A DNA stretch of 64,000 bases from Diabrotica undecimpunctata (GCF_040954645.1 NC_092807.1:48181991-48245990), one strand, 5' to 3'. Positions 45,838 to 58,654 are shown, counted from the first letter of the stretch. Notes: generated from the letters alone by a model not told the origin. Made by a program: numbers and translations.

Positions 45838-47640
45838 TTTTTTTTTTATTTCACAGATACTATAACATGAATTTTCATTACACAAATATTAAGTGTTACA
45901 TTAAGAATATGTTACAATAATACGGAATGATAATAACATGTTATACAATGTCTAAATTAAAATCTAATTATATTTTTTGATATAAGTGTTCATCTCTAAG
46001 GAATTGTAGCACAGCTTTTATTTGGTCATGGTTGTTTAGGATATCTCGTACTTCACTTTTGAGTTTGTATTGTAATCTTCTGGCCGAATGTTGATAGCAT
46101 TCAGTGAGAATATGTTTGATTGTCAAATATGATTGGCAGCTTTGATAGGAGGGACGGATGCTAGAGGACATTAGGTAGCCGTGTGTGAGTTTTGAATGTC
46201 CTATCCGAAGTCGTCTTATCGCAATGAGATATCGTCTTGTGAGGGCTGAATAGTCAAATGTAGGCTGACTGGTTATTGACGGTTGTATTTCGTGTAAGAT
46301 CGAACGGTTAGAGTTCCAATGCTGCTGCCAAAGGAGTCTGGTTCTTCTTTTAGTATATGATTTTATGTCCTTACAAATTTGAATTTTATCGGTGATTTCA
46401 GGTGATGCTGTAGCAAGTTTATTATAGCATAGTATCTGCAGTTTCATTGCCTTCTATACCAATATGAGATGGCAGCCATATTATGGTAACTGTTATATTT
46501 TGGGACAAGATAATTTGGTAAGAGTCAAGGATCTTTTGGACGATTGGATGATCGGTAAATATATTTTTGATAGAATGGATTGATGCTAAAGAGTCTGTGC
46601 ATGTGGCAACCTGCTTATTAGGTGGAGATATATGGTTAAAAGCTTGCAATATACTAAATAATTCGCCAGTATGAACGCTGCTGACGGCTGGTATAAGTGA
46701 TGACTTAATTATTGAATTAGAGGTTGTAACAGAGCAGCCTACTCCTGTGTCATTTTTTGAGGCATCCGTGTATAATATTAGGTCCTATTTATTTGTATCT
46801 ATAATGTCTTTAAATGCATTTATAATGATCTCTTTCGGATGTTTATTTCTATCGAAGTTGGTGAGCGAGCTGTTAAATTTGGGCGTGGACATGATCCAAG
46901 GAGAAGATTGAGGGGGATAAAGAGAAAAGGTATGTGTAAGAGAGATATCATTAAGTGTCTGTGCTAAAATTAGTGGAATAGGTTTTATTGGTGGTAAGGA
47001 ATTGGTATTGTGTAAATTATAAAGTAAGTAAAATATATAAGTAGAAATAAATATTGTATAAGGTGTGTTTTCGTATGAATTAACGAAGTTTCTATCTACT
47101 GAAAAGTTCTCCTTATCGGGGATAATATACGTTACTCTTCGGAAGCTCATTATGTGTGCATAACCTTCTCCGAGTGCACCAAATTTCGCAAATGACACAG
47201 GAGAGACCAGCTGTAATCCAATATCTTTAAGGGCTTTTTCAATTATGGAATGTGGAATTGAAGGAGATGCGTTAGATATAAGAAGGCGTTTAGCTGGGGT
47301 GATAAATCTTCTGATGGGAACTACTGTAGAGTTGATACTGTAGGCGAGGAAAGATAAATACAGATGCGGTTATTTGGGATACGTGATGCAAAGGTAATGT
47401 TTTTTGGGATAACAATGTCCCCTATAGCTTTAACATAATCAAATAAAACAGTATTTGGAATAGCGTGCATTAAAATGGCTTGTTCTTTACGTGGGAAAGT
47501 AGGAGGTGGAGGTTTGAATAAAGTAGCAGCGACATATGATTTCGTGGGGAGGACTTGTGGAGTTGTGAGGTTTTGATTTGAGTTCATTTTTGTGAGTGTT
47601 CCTGGATATCAAAAACACTTCACTTAATTTTTAATATTGC
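45838..47640 (-). mobile_element. jockey-type LINE deletion derivative
   Basis: Read on the minus strand, it has a short 5' region, ORF1 start (ATG at 47587), an internal deletion, then RNase H and the ORF2 C-terminus, and a 3' end with AATAAAAAAAAAA at about 45840-45855. Endonuclease and RT are missing. The poly(A) end shows it inserted as an RNA-derived copy or was deleted afterwards. Confidence 0.75.
45968..47587 (-). pseudogene. ORF1-RNase H fusion remnant
   Basis: The first frame (47321-47587) starts MNSNQNLTTPQVLPTKSYVA with VLFDYVKAIGDIV, matching the ORF1 of the copy at 62014. After a frameshift, 46785-47198 runs from ORF1 sequence (HIMSFRRVTYIIPD) directly into the pre-RNase H region (PPIKPIPLIL) in one frame. 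One TAG (46785-46787) precedes RNase H with LYTDASKND, TGELFSILQ, CTDSLASIHS and LPSHIGIEGNETAD, so the acidic catalytic residues are kept. A shift near 46430 leads to the C-terminal LRIGHSKLTHGYL region. Confidence 0.78.
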
Positions 47641-48065
47641 AACAGACGTCCTAGTAGGACACTGTGGATAAAATAATAGGAATATAACAGTTACCTGTAT
47701 CTGCAGTTTTCCTTCAGTTGAATATAATAATATTATAGTCCAATAATAATCGCTGTTTCCATAACACACAAAATAATTCGAATTATCACATAATTATAAC
47801 TATAAGAACTGGTTCGTAAACTGGTAGAAATCGAGAAGGTAATTAAGACTATACCGTTAAGGCAAGGTAATGTTTACTCGTTGGCTACCTGAATGGGAAT
47901 CTTGAATCAATCATTAAATATTGAATGATAAATAATACTCGATTAGATTTTAAAATAAAGAGAATATGTGCTTTCAAATTACTTAATATACATTTATGTT
48001 AGCGAAATCCGTCTTCAACTGAGAATCCGTAATAGGTTTTATTAAAGTTAAAAAAAAAGAATGGG
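47641..48065. other. Gene-free spacer
   Basis: AT-rich; nothing recognised between the jockey 5' end and the RTE fragment. Confidence 0.45.
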
Positions 48066-48910
48066 CTACCGTTCCTTTTAAAATTTAAAAATTTTCACAG
48101 TATCTGCGCTCAATCACAATAGACGAAATAAAACTAGCCCTAAGAAAAGCTATGAATAACAAATCTCCAGGCTAAGATTTTAGTTACTGATGCAATCAGA
48201 GCCACTTGAATACTTAAAAAAATAAAAAACCTTTGTAACATGTGCCTCCTAGACAGTAATATACCCGACAAATGGCACAATGCTAAGGTAATTTTATTGT
48301 ACAAGAAAGGAGATCCCCATGAAATTAGAAAACTAATCTTGTTAGTCACCTATACAAACTCCTTACAAGAATAGTAACGAATCGTCTTGAAAAAAAACTT
48401 GATTTATATCAGCCAATAGAGCAAGCGAGATTTCGTACCAGATTTAGAACAAATGATCACCTAAAGAGCATTAAAACGGTAATAGAAAAGACTATTGAAT
48501 ACAATAGACTACTCGCTCTGGCTTTTGTAGATTTCCATAATTTTCCATACAAGGTTAATTTACAATACAAACAAGAACGCAACGATGTCGGTAAAACTAC
48601 ATAAAAACACGGTCATATCCCAATCGGCAAAGGAGTCCGACAGGGTAATACTTTATCGCCTAAACTGTTTATCGCAGTATTAGAATTTGCTTGTAAAATA
48701 TTTACTGATTAACAAATTTGAAATTCGCAGACGACATAGTTTAGTTCTCGGACAACCTCGATATGTATAATGCTACATGAACTTCAGTTAGTGTGTGATA
48801 GTGTAGATCTTAAAATAAACATCTCCAAAACAAAATTCATGACATACCTAGTACCTAGCGGAAATATCAATATCGGAGACAACGAAGTAGAGCTATACCC
48901 TGAATTCAAT
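48066..48910 (+). pseudogene. RTE-like reverse transcriptase fragment, group A copy 3
   Basis: Colinear RT pieces across several frames: ITIDEIKLALRKAMNNKSPG, IPDKWHNAKV-like, TNRLEKKLDLYQPIEQARF, LLALAFVDFHN (motif A Asp), GVRQGNTLSPKLFIAVLEFA, an ADDIV-like box in a broken frame at ~48735, and a connection region ending at about 48905. It is strongly decayed and closely related to the copy at 49629-50658. Confidence 0.7.
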
Positions 48911-51659
48911 AGGATTGTCAGGGCGGACATTTTGTAGTTCGTTAACACTCGGTGGTAAGCGGCTATATATTTATTTCTTTATTAGCATACAAATCCCCTT
49001 CTCAATTATCATTTTTGCCGGTTACATCTGGTGGAAGTCCGAACTAGAGAAGGTACACTCGCCTTGTTGCGAAATTTATTATTTAGTACCGCTTACAGCT
49101 TATCTGTGCCATTGAGGTATACCCTGAGTGCCAATAGAGAATACGGTGCAATACGGTAACATTGTGAAAACTCAGCCACAAATAACCATTAAAATCAGGT
49201 GCCTGGTAGTATTTCATGAGCATACCGTCAGGTAACATCATGGCATCAAAACCAACGTGCAGTACATCTGTTAATAAACAAAATAAAAAAGGTTGGTTAT
49301 CTGTGAGAGAAAAGCAAATGATAAAATCGGTTTATGAGGGATTGCGTAAAAGATATCAAGATATGCTTATAGAGGACGTCGTAGGATTGTGTGGAGATTT
49401 AACGAAAGTATCGGCTTGTATGATTTTCCGAATAATTCAAGGTAACAAACCTATTCAAAAACCAATCCATTAAGGACGTGCAAAAATTGTATTGGACGAA
49501 AGTACGAAAAGTATAATCCGAAAAAAAGTTTTTTGATTTTATTTTAGGAACAAACTGCCCCGTTAAAGACGAGAAGTTAATGCAGACGCAGATAATACTT
49601 TAAATAAAATATCCATGAGTGTATTACATAACCAACAGATTAGAGAAAAAGCTGGATTTTTACCAACCTCGGGAACAAGCCGGTTTCCGCCCTAATTACG
49701 GCACAAACGATCACCTGCAGTGCCTAAAAACCCTGATAGAAAAAACTGACGAATATAACCGTCCCTTGGCATTGATATTTGTAGACTTTAAAAAGGCGTT
49801 TGATACAGTGGAACTACCGTCCATCTTAAGAGCACTACAAGATTGCGGGGTCGACCACAGATATTGTAATATAGTTAAAAATATATATGAAAATGCCACA
49901 ACAACCATAAGTCTACATTCAGCAACTAATAAAATAAAGATAAAAGGGGAGTCAGGCAAGGTGATACCATGTCACCAAAGCTGTTCATTGCCGTTCTTGA
50001 GTATGCATTTAAAAAACTAACATGGCAACAGAAAGGAATATCCATCGATGGAGAAAGATTAAACCATCTACGTTTTGCGGACGATATCGTGCTTCTGTCA
50101 GATAATCTGGGAGAGATCAAAGACATGCTCCAAGAACTGAATGACATACTACAATAAACTGGGCTGGAGATAAATTTCGAGAAAACCAAAATGATGACCA
50201 ATATGGTTCCCAGCGAAGAGATACAGATCAATAACAACAAGGTAGAATTAATCGATAAATACACATACTTGGGTCATGAAATTAGAATAGAAAAACTGAG
50301 GGTAACACAAAGGCGAATGGAGAGATCAATGCTGGGCCTGACCTTGAAAGATCGCGTGAGAAATGAGAAGATACGCCGATGAACTGGCGTAGACGATATT
50401 ATACTGCGAATCAATAAACAAAAGTGGAGGTGGGCTGGACATGTTGCTAGAATGGAAGACGGAAGATGGACGAAGAGATTATTGGAGTGGAGACCAAGAG
50501 CCGACAAGCGAAGTCGAGGCAGACCACCCACCCGATGGACCGACGACCTAAGGAGAATAGAAACAAACTGGATTGCAGCAGCTAGAGATAGAGAGAACTG
50601 GAGACGTTTGGAGGAGGCCTATATCCAACAATGGATGTGAAAATGGGGCTGGATGATGATTACAAAGAACTTTTCATGACATGGACTTTCGGTATGTGAA
50701 GAGAAATCGGAAAAGTTTGTTGATCAAGAGAGACGAATTAGTGCATATGCACTCCGCACGATATGGCGGAGAAAATATTTGCAAAAAATTCGTGATTTTA
50801 GACGACTTGGTAAAAAAATTATTATACGGACGCAACGTGGTTGAGGGTTATATGAGGGTTATACGAAATCCAAAGTATGGCAAGACTTGAATGAATATTA
50901 AAAGTGCGCGACAGGCTTTCATTGAGGGACTTACAACCGGTTTAAAAGCACCTTCAGGCAAAGGAAGACGTCCCATTACTTATTATAACGCACATTGGAA
51001 GTGATTCAGGTTTTTTACAAGGTGGTTTAAATGTGTTTACCTCGATCAAAACGGGAGATTTGCATGAGGATATTAATTGGGATGTGTGTGAAAAGTGATT
51101 TTCGTCTTTACTGACTCTTGTTAGATCCAGGTTTGGTAATTATAATGGACAATGCACATTATCACAGCCATCATATAGACAAAATACCGACTTTTGCATC
51201 TTGAAAGGCAGATATAATAGATTGGTTAAGAAGTAAAAATATAGATTTTAATGAATCCATAATAAAGGTTCAATTACTTGATATACTGCGAGAACATAAG
51301 AGTTTATACATCAGATTTGCAGTAGACGAAATGGCACGTGAGCGTGGCATCACCGTATTAAAACTCCACCGTATCATTGTCAATTAAATCCCATCGAGCT
51401 GATATGGGCACAAATAAAAAATGAGGTAGCGCAAAAGAATACAACCTTTAAATTAAAAGATGTCAAATTATTATTAAACCAAGCCATACAAAATATAACT
51501 GCTTCCAACTGGCAGTCATGCATTAAATATACACAGAAAGAAGAAGATAAAATGTGGGACGTAGACACGCGTGTTGATATTCTTATCGAGCCCATTATCA
51601 TTACTCCTGGAGAAGACAGTAGTGATAGTGAATTAACAACAGAAAGTGATTCAGAATAA
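48911..51659 (+). pseudogene. Tc1/IS630-type DDE transposase split by an RTE insertion
   Basis: The N-terminal HTH part lies in 49216-49473 (GWLSVREKQMIKSVYEGL, IQGNKPIQKPI). After the RTE insert it resumes at ~50665 (MDFRYVKRNRKSLLI, then ITHIGSDSGF). Catalytic pieces in shifted frames read IIMDNAHYHSH (second acidic residue) and LNPIELIWAQ (Glu), and the frame ends at TAA 51657-51659 after an acidic Ser-rich tail. Removing the RTE and one ATTACA leaves the surrounding codons in frame. Stops at ~49474 and elsewhere inactivate it. Terminal inverted repeats were not found. Confidence 0.75.
49629..50658 (+). mobile_element. RTE-like LINE insertion, group A copy 4
   Basis: Flanked by ATTACA (49623-49628, 50659-50664) and ending in a GATGATG tail. 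The RT is well kept: LIFVDFKKAFDTV (motif A), GDTMSPKLFIAVLEYA after a shift, HLRFADDIVLLSDN (FADD box), and INFEKTKMM. An internal deletion joins YLGHEIRIEK to LRVTQRRMERSML. The tail reads WAGHVARMEDGRW and ends at YIQQWM (stop 50638-50640). It is 5'-truncated, lacking the endonuclease, with only a few stops and shifts. Confidence 0.88.
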
Positions 51660-52740
51660 AAATATTTCTTTAAAATAATAACTAATAGGTACAGTTCTAG
51701 TGATTTTTTGTTGCTACATTCGGAGACTACCTGCTACATTATTATTTTCTGTAAAGTAGTTGGTATTTATATTTGAATATGAATTTTATTTAAAAAAAAA
51801 AAATAAATAGTGTACATTCTACCTGCTAGAAGTCGATAACAAAGCCACTAAGTTATTTCGAAATTATTACCTATTTACAAATTCATTTACATTTAATTAA
51901 AACTCTCATGTAAAACTTGATTGTAAATAAAAGTTCAAAAGGAAAAACAAGGTTGTTTCGGGAATTTTATTATTTTCATTATAACCGTATTTAATTGGAA
52001 ATTCCGAGGTATTATATTTGTGTTCTTGAAAATTGCTCAATTTGAATGCTACGTCGTGTTTAGTTTAAAACGCATATTATGACTAACGAGGGTTTTTCAA
52101 AAGGTTAATCTGACAATTCGTCTACAGTTTAATGTCTTAATGGTGGAAAATTTTATAAAAAGCAGTGACAGATATTCTATTGGGGAAATGCAAGGCGATA
52201 CGATAGTATTAGTTATTCTTACGTTTATTACTAAAAGTTTCGTTTATATAAGTTATTTTCTTTCTTGTTTGTTATGAATTTAAGATATTTATAAATGAAA
52301 GGTTTTGTTAATTACAAATTATTACAAATCAGAAGTATATTTTGGATTTAAAATATAATATAAGTTAGCACCTCGACACCGTAAGGTACAAGAGGACAGC
52401 TTAAGTAAGTAGGTAAGTATAATTTAGCATTTGGAATGTTATAAAATAAAGATGTACATATTTCTTAAACTAAAAACAATATAAATGAATGAAAATATTG
52501 TGTGCACATCTGGCTTACACAATTAATTGTTAAGTCGTAATATTTTGAATATAATATTTTTACATAACATTTTAACAAAATATATTTAACATAAATTAAC
52601 AATTTGACCGTTGACGCAAAAATATTTTTATGTGCAAGTTCCCTATTATTTCCCTTATTTTTCTCATCTCGGACCCCTCGAGGGTCTATCATTTCTAAGC
52701 GATAACCTGACTATCCTATTTGAATTCCGACTATAGTGGA
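51660..52740. other. Gene-free AT-rich region
   Basis: No coding similarity. The 75-codon minus frame at 52465-52692 is not recognised. The missing terminal repeat of the Tc1/IS630-type element would be expected here but was not seen. Confidence 0.45.
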
Positions 52741-53330
52741 AAAATACATATAACCTGGACACGAAATAAAGATCACTGAAGACAACCAAACACGCGAACT
52801 ACGAAGAAGAATAAACCTAGAATAAAGACATCTTTAAAACGTTATACCAATTTCTTTAAAACATTTAAAAGTCTTCTGTAAAACATTTGACCAATGTGTG
52901 TTGCCTGTGATGACCTATGGTGCCGAAATTTTGACATTGGCAGCTACAACTTTTAAAACGCTGCAAACAGCTTAGAGGAAAATGGAAAGGTCAATGCTGA
53001 GTATATCTCTTCGTGAATGAAGAAATCACGACTTAAGACGAAGTACGAGAGTTACCGATGGAATTTCCCGAATTGCCACACTGAAATGGATCTGGGCCGG
53101 ACACTCCGCCCTAAGCAATGATGAAAGATGGACGAAGAGATTGGTTGAGTGGGGGCCGAGATTAGACAAAAGAAGTAAAGGAAGACTTCCTACTCGTTGG
53201 ACTGGCGATCTCAAGAACATGTCAATAAATTGGTTGAAAAGTGGTCAAGATAGAGCACAATGGATAAAAATGATAGAGGCCTATTTCCAGCAGTGAACGC
53301 AAAGGGGGTGATAATGATGATGATGATGGC
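52741..53330 (+). pseudogene. RTE-like LINE C-terminal fragment, group A copy 5
   Basis: Decayed tail: VLPVMTYGAEILTL, MERSMLSISLRE, TLKWIWAGHSAL, RWTKRLVEWGPR, RLPTRWTGDLKNM and AYFQQ before a GATGATGATGATG 3' end. It is 5'-truncated. Confidence 0.7.
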
Positions 53331-53592
53331 AGCATTTTCAGGCACTTAAGTAACTAGGGCTAAAATATATAGTATATGCAAATAAATATGTATATCACAA
53401 AGAAAACAAACAATTATTTGAGAAGTAAAAAGAACTTAATTAATACTCAGATAATAATAACCACAAATAGATAAGATAAATAGAAGTATTTACGTGTGTT
53501 CTAAATTTAAATTTTAAGATATTAAGATTTTATATTAAGAAATAATAGTAACAAAAAGAATCACCGCAACCAAAGGTCTCAAACAGGAATAT

Positions 53593-53594
<2 letters not shown>

Positions 53595-53671
<77 letters not shown>
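53595..53671. repeat. (TA)n microsatellite
   Basis: An uninterrupted TA run of ~77 bp. The Ile-Tyr frame across it is an artefact. Confidence 0.95.
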
Positions 53672-53676
<5 letters not shown>

Positions 53677-55130
53677 CCGCTATCATTTAGAGCTCTTTTC
53701 ACGTTGCAGTAGTTAAGCATCACCAAGAAATGCTATCATTTCCTATTTATAAGTCGTGTATGTTCGTTTAGAGCACCTTTGTAGGCTTGGCACCGTTGTC
53801 GGTTTTTCAATAATCCGATTTTTTTATATATTAAATTTTTTACATCAAACCATCATTGTAACCTCGGAAGGTAAAATTATTGTATTTGGTATCATTTTAA
53901 AGCCAATAGATGTTGCCAGTATTAATACTTAAAATTATATTTGAAAACATAAAAATATCGATCGGTTTGGTCGGTCGGTCAAGTTCAAATAATAAAGACA
54001 TTGAATCTACCTGCCAGCCGGCTGATTTCAGCCGGCTGGGGTCAACTAACAGGTTTTTTTATATCAATGTTCAGTTGTTATATCTATTTATTTAGATATT
54101 TTTTCCCAGAGAGTTGTGTCGGGGAATATTTTACATATTTTAATTTCCAACCTGTTTTATTGAAGCTATCAGTGAATAGTTTAAGATAAATATTAGGTTT
54201 TTATGGGATTAAGTCAAAAATATTGGTTGTGATTGTGATGAGAATTACATTTTTAATTATTTAATGTTTGACATTTTGATTTCCATTCAGGAAATCGTTC
54301 TCAAAAAACGTTTTTTGTACAAAATGTGTATACACATTTTTACATAATTTGTACAATAAACAAGGTTAAATATTGGAAAACATATCGTTAAATATTAGTT
54401 AATTAAAAATGTAATTTTCATCTCAATATCGACCAATAATTGTGGCTTATTCACATAGAAAAATAATATTTGACTTTGCCATAAGAAAGTAGTTCACGGA
54501 ACCTCGCTAAATAGTTTAAAAAACTCTTATACAGAAATATAAATTCTAAATAGTATGAGGGGTAGCCGACGAAAAATTCGTAAAGACTGAGTTGACTAAA
54601 GTTGATTTTGCTTTGTTTTTTTAAACAATCTTAAAAGGCAAAAAGAAAATAATTGTTTGCTTATAAAACGTTTTGTATACATTCTAAAGAAAAACAATTC
54701 AAATAAATGTTGTAGACCATAAAAAGTTTTTTATGTAGACAAATACCAAATTTAAATACATAAATAATTGAGATAAGAAAAAACGAAAAAACCGTAAACT
54801 GTAAGATATTATGTTTGTAGTAATTTATAAATGTTAATAACTTTGTTTTTTGCCTAACGACAGGTAATATAGCTACTTGAAATTATGGCAATTGATGAGT
54901 TATTAAAGTGTGCTAAATATCAAGCAGATCAAAAAATATTTTACAATTTATTCAATTTGTTTATCACAGAAACCGATTATTTAAACAACTGTACTTGTCC
55001 AAACAGTATGACTACAAGTATTTTGTAACTTGCAATCGATTCTTTGCGCTTTCAGTTTTAGGGTATATTAAAAAAACTTTAACATATTATTAAATTTTTT
55101 ATTAAAAACCAGTCTGAATAGGGGACTTTT
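53672..55130. other. Gene-free region containing a GC-rich palindrome
   Basis: No coding evidence. At 54014-54039 a perfect 26-bp inverted repeat (CCAGCCGGCTGA and its inverse with no spacer) stands out in otherwise AT-rich DNA. Confidence 0.5.
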
Positions 55131-55556
55131 TAGTTTTTAGACCACTTCAAGTTTTTTTAGTTTCTTTGACAAGTGAGGATTGTCTATTCGGTTATTTCTT
55201 AATATGGGCTATGATCAATTGTCTAGTCAAGTCAACACTATTATAGAAGTTACCCATACTTTTTCAGTAGTCATTCAGACGGTTCATCTTAATTGTACCC
55301 ATATGGAACATAAGCCCGAGAAAAGTCTTAAATTCTGTTTGTGTTGTCTCTTTCCAAAACGCAATCCTCGATTTTTCTGAACGACTTTGTGCAAATATTT
55401 CATCAGAGTCAATCAGGGTCACTTCCACCATTCGTTTAATCTACATTGTCTTCGCGAGATGCTTCTAACAATGATTGTAATTCAGCAGTGGTCAATCTAC
55501 GTTTATGTTCAAATCTAGCTTTTTTAGATGTCGAAGGTATATTATTTACATCCATT
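55131..55556 (-). pseudogene. piggyBac transposase N-terminal fragment
   Basis: From ATG 55556 (MDVNNIPSTSKKARFEHKRR, then LTTAELQSLLEASRE) the minus-strand reading shifts and continues with TEFKTFLGLMFHMGTIKMNR and YWKKYGNFYNS, a piggyBac N-terminal region of the PGBD4-like type. It stops before the catalytic core. Frameshifts and stops are present. Confidence 0.65.
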
Positions 55557-55706
55557 TTTTTATAAATACTATAACTCACTTTTACGGAGGTAATTAACAA
55601 TAAAAACGTTCTACTAGAAACTATCAACTTATCCAATATTATAAGGCCACTTGAGGCACAATACGTTTTTACTCAATAATAGTTTCTGTATAAGTAAAAT
55701 TGTTTT

Positions 55707-56455
55707 TTAATGTGATTCAATAAAGCACACTAGACATATTGCAGTTTTGCCATCACATTCTTCAGAGTATGTTTTAACTTTTTTAACTTTTCTATCGGCC
55801 TTTCTACTAATCACTCTTCTTCTTAAAAATTTGTAACATCTTGTACACTTTCTTCTCTTTGTATTATCTACATCGCTTTGCCTGAGATGGTATTTTTGGA
55901 TGTAACTTGTCGTGAAGGTTACAACATTTCTTTATTTGCAAATGCCTTCGCGAACTCCAGTCTGAACTCAAGGATAGGTTGTCACTTTTTTACGTTTTCT
56001 GTTATTTAGCAACTAAGCATTGACTACTGTGGTATTAAATCAGGTATTAAATATTAATTTCACTGCCACTTTTCGGTACCACTTCAGAATTTTGCGTATT
56101 GGGCTTTGGTAAGAAGCCACTTGATCACTAAAATCAACACTCTTTTTCACCAAGTTATAATCGAGAATAGTTTGTGGTTTTAGTACTTGTGTATAATTTT
56201 TCTTTTCATTTGATTAAACCAAGATACAACTATTATGTTTAAATGATGTAAGGAATAAAACTGGTTTTTTGTCGACCCATTTTATCACTTGTAAAATCAA
56301 TAATGGGGTTAAGTTCCATCCTGAGTAACTGGTTGTAACTTTTTTAATCGAGATTTTGGTTCTACATGTTTTTATAGTAAAACATCTGCACATGAATAAT
56401 TCGTTTCTTGAACAATGATTTCAATTCATCGACCAATATTCTAAAATAAGGTCGT
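55707..56455 (-). pseudogene. piggyBac transposase C-terminal fragment
   Basis: Minus-strand pieces read QTILDYNLVKKSVDFSDQVA (third catalytic Asp region) and ILKWYRKVAVKLIFNT, followed by a Lys-rich segment and a Cys tail (RCYKFL, CDGKTAICLVC) to the stop at 55707-55709. It lies upstream, in the minus sense, of the N-terminal fragment, so the two cannot be one colinear gene. Confidence 0.62.
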
Positions 56456-56486
56456 CCTTTTTTTCTTCTACATGTGCCGAGCTCGA

Positions 56487-57257
56487 TTATCGAGCGTTGG
56501 CTATCAAATTGGCTATAGTAATTTTGTTGACGGCAGCTCGGAAAAGAGATGCAGAGGATCTGTTAAGCCAATCTCTCAGGTTTCTAAGCCATGACGTTCT
56601 TCTTCGACCTGGCCCTCTTCTTCCGTCTACCTTGCCTTGTATTATTAAATGGAGTATATTATATCTCTCTGGGTGGCGCATAACATGGCCAAAATATTCA
56701 AGTTTGCGATTTTTAACTGTTTTGACGACTTCCGTAACTTTTCCCATCCGATGCAAAACAACTTCGTTACGAACTCTATCCACCCAACTTATTCGTAGGG
56801 TTCTCCGATACACCCAGATTTCAAAGGCTTCCAGTTTCTTGAGAAGTGTATCCGTCAAAGTCCAACCTTCGACACCATACAAAAGAGTAGGGAACACATA
56901 ACATCTCACTAATCAAATTTTCAGACTTAAAGTAATATTGTTTCCACATAACAGATTCTTCATCTTAAAGAATGCAGCTCTGGCCTTCTCTATCCGTATT
57001 CTAATTTCTTTGCTCATATCCCAGTTCTCATTTAGATTACAACCAAGGTAAGTGATACTGTTAGTTCTCTCCAGTTGTTCACCATAAGCTGTTACCACTT
57101 CCGGTTGTGTTGGCGTTTTACTGACGACCATCACCTTTGTCTTTGCGGTGTTTAGCTTAAGGCCATATTCATCACACATTGTGGTAATCCTATTAATTAG
57201 ATGTTGAAGTCCTTCGTCGTCCGGTATATTATAAACTGGTTCTCTTTCACAAAGCAT
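56487..57257 (-). pseudogene. LINE C-terminal fragment, group B copy 4 (well kept)
   Basis: Two frames separated by a single stop at 56913-56915: 56913-57257 (LQHLINRITTMCDEYGLKLN, TKVMVVSKT, YLGCNLNENWD, KARAAFFKM) and 56487-56909 (LLYGVEGWTLTDTLLKKLEA, ISWVDRVRNE, KLEYFGHVMRHPERY, LIANAR). It begins just after the RT catalytic box, hence 5'-truncated. This is the cleanest representative of the group B tail. Confidence 0.8.
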
Positions 57258-58185
57258 TGGGAATATGGTTTACATTCTATATTTAGAAAAATCTTTTACT
57301 GCAAGTCTTGTTCAAACTAAACTAAATTAATACACAAAACAAATTAATCTACATATTCTTTTTTTATAGAAATACAGATTCCTGTCGGATTTTTATCAGT
57401 GCGGCATGAGTCACTGGTGTCTCGTATATCCGGACCTCTTATCGCATTACAAACATAATTCTCAATTAGCAGTGCGGTACAAGATACATTTGGGTCGAAT
57501 AATCTTAAAGCCGTAATAAGACCATAAGACCGTATGTTATAAATACATATATCCCTATAAGAATTATCTTGAAAGATGAAAAAAATACAATAAACAAGTG
57601 CAATATTAAGTGTTACTTAAAAAATGGTAAGTCATTCATGGGCGTACAGTTAAAAATAAAAGTTTTCAGTGTTCTATTGCTTGACTATTATTATGTGGTA
57701 TTCTGAAAATGTTGACATTTTTTCCTGGTCTGATCTTCCTCAACTAACGTCATCTTTCTTAAATGGTGAGTTGTGTTGTTCAGGTCTCTTTAAGTGTTTT
57801 TGTTGCTATTCATACTTAATGATCTTCTTTAGACAATGTACTAATGTAGTGTTCAAATGTGGCATTGCCTTCATCATGTAGCGCTGATCTTAATTGTCTG
57901 ATTAGTCGATTATATTTGTGTTCGTCATTAAGATTTCGGCTTCTTGGCCATCTACCTCTTGCTCTTCATTTTTGGACTATTAGTTGTATAATATAATTCG
58001 AAGTGTTATTTATGTTTTCTTGATTTGGAATTGTTAATCGTGTAGCTCCATATGAAATAGTAGAAGATGAAAACGGCAGAATATTCATCCATAAAAAAAG
58101 GAAACGCGATAAAGATATCTGAAACAACTGTTTTATGTTATAAGAGATGAAATAGTCCGAAATTACCAAAACAGGTGAACAGGGC
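57258..58185. other. Gene-free AT-rich region
   Basis: Short open frames only; none recognisable. Confidence 0.45.
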
Positions 58186-58330
58186 ACTATAAAGAGGAAG
58201 TAGAATTAGCTATGAAACAGCTTGAATGGAGAAAAGAAGTAAGCTTAGACCAAATACCAGCAGGAATTATTCAACTGAGAAAAAATATTAAATGGAAAAC
58301 AATATTCACTCCATTTACAGAAAAGGCGGT
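58186..58330 (+). pseudogene. LINE RT-start fragment
   Basis: A short plus-strand piece reads VELAMKQLEWRKEVSLDQIP and AGIIQL, resembling the segment before RT motif 1. It abuts an oppositely oriented tail fragment. Confidence 0.45.
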
Positions 58331-58500
58331 GACCGGTGAATAACTTCTAATACCTCTTCATTTGTAATTATATCCACCCAACTTATTTTTAGTATACGGC
58401 GGTAGCACCACATCTCAAAGCTTTCAAGATTTTTAACATTCTTCTGTTTAAGAGTCCATGCCTCAACACCGTAAAGCAAAGTACTGAATAGATACTAAGT
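58331..58500 (-). pseudogene. LINE group B tail fragment, copy 5
   Basis: Minus-strand reading gives FSTLLYGVEAWTLKQKN, KNLESFEMWCYRRILKIS and WVDIITNEEVLEV with one or two disruptions. It is truncated on both sides. Confidence 0.55.
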
Positions 58501-58654
58501 AGTTAACTAAAAGTGGACGTATGCAAAGAGATGTATGACGTAATTGTATGGTATTCGCTAAATCCTGTCACGTAATATGCCACACATCTCTGTGCGGTAA
58601 TTCGTTTTATTGCTGCCAGTTTAAGGTGTTATTAGATGCCGCCATGTTTAATTT

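Noticed and set aside
52465..52692. 75-codon minus-strand frame
   Set aside because: No recognised similarity or element context; treated as chance.
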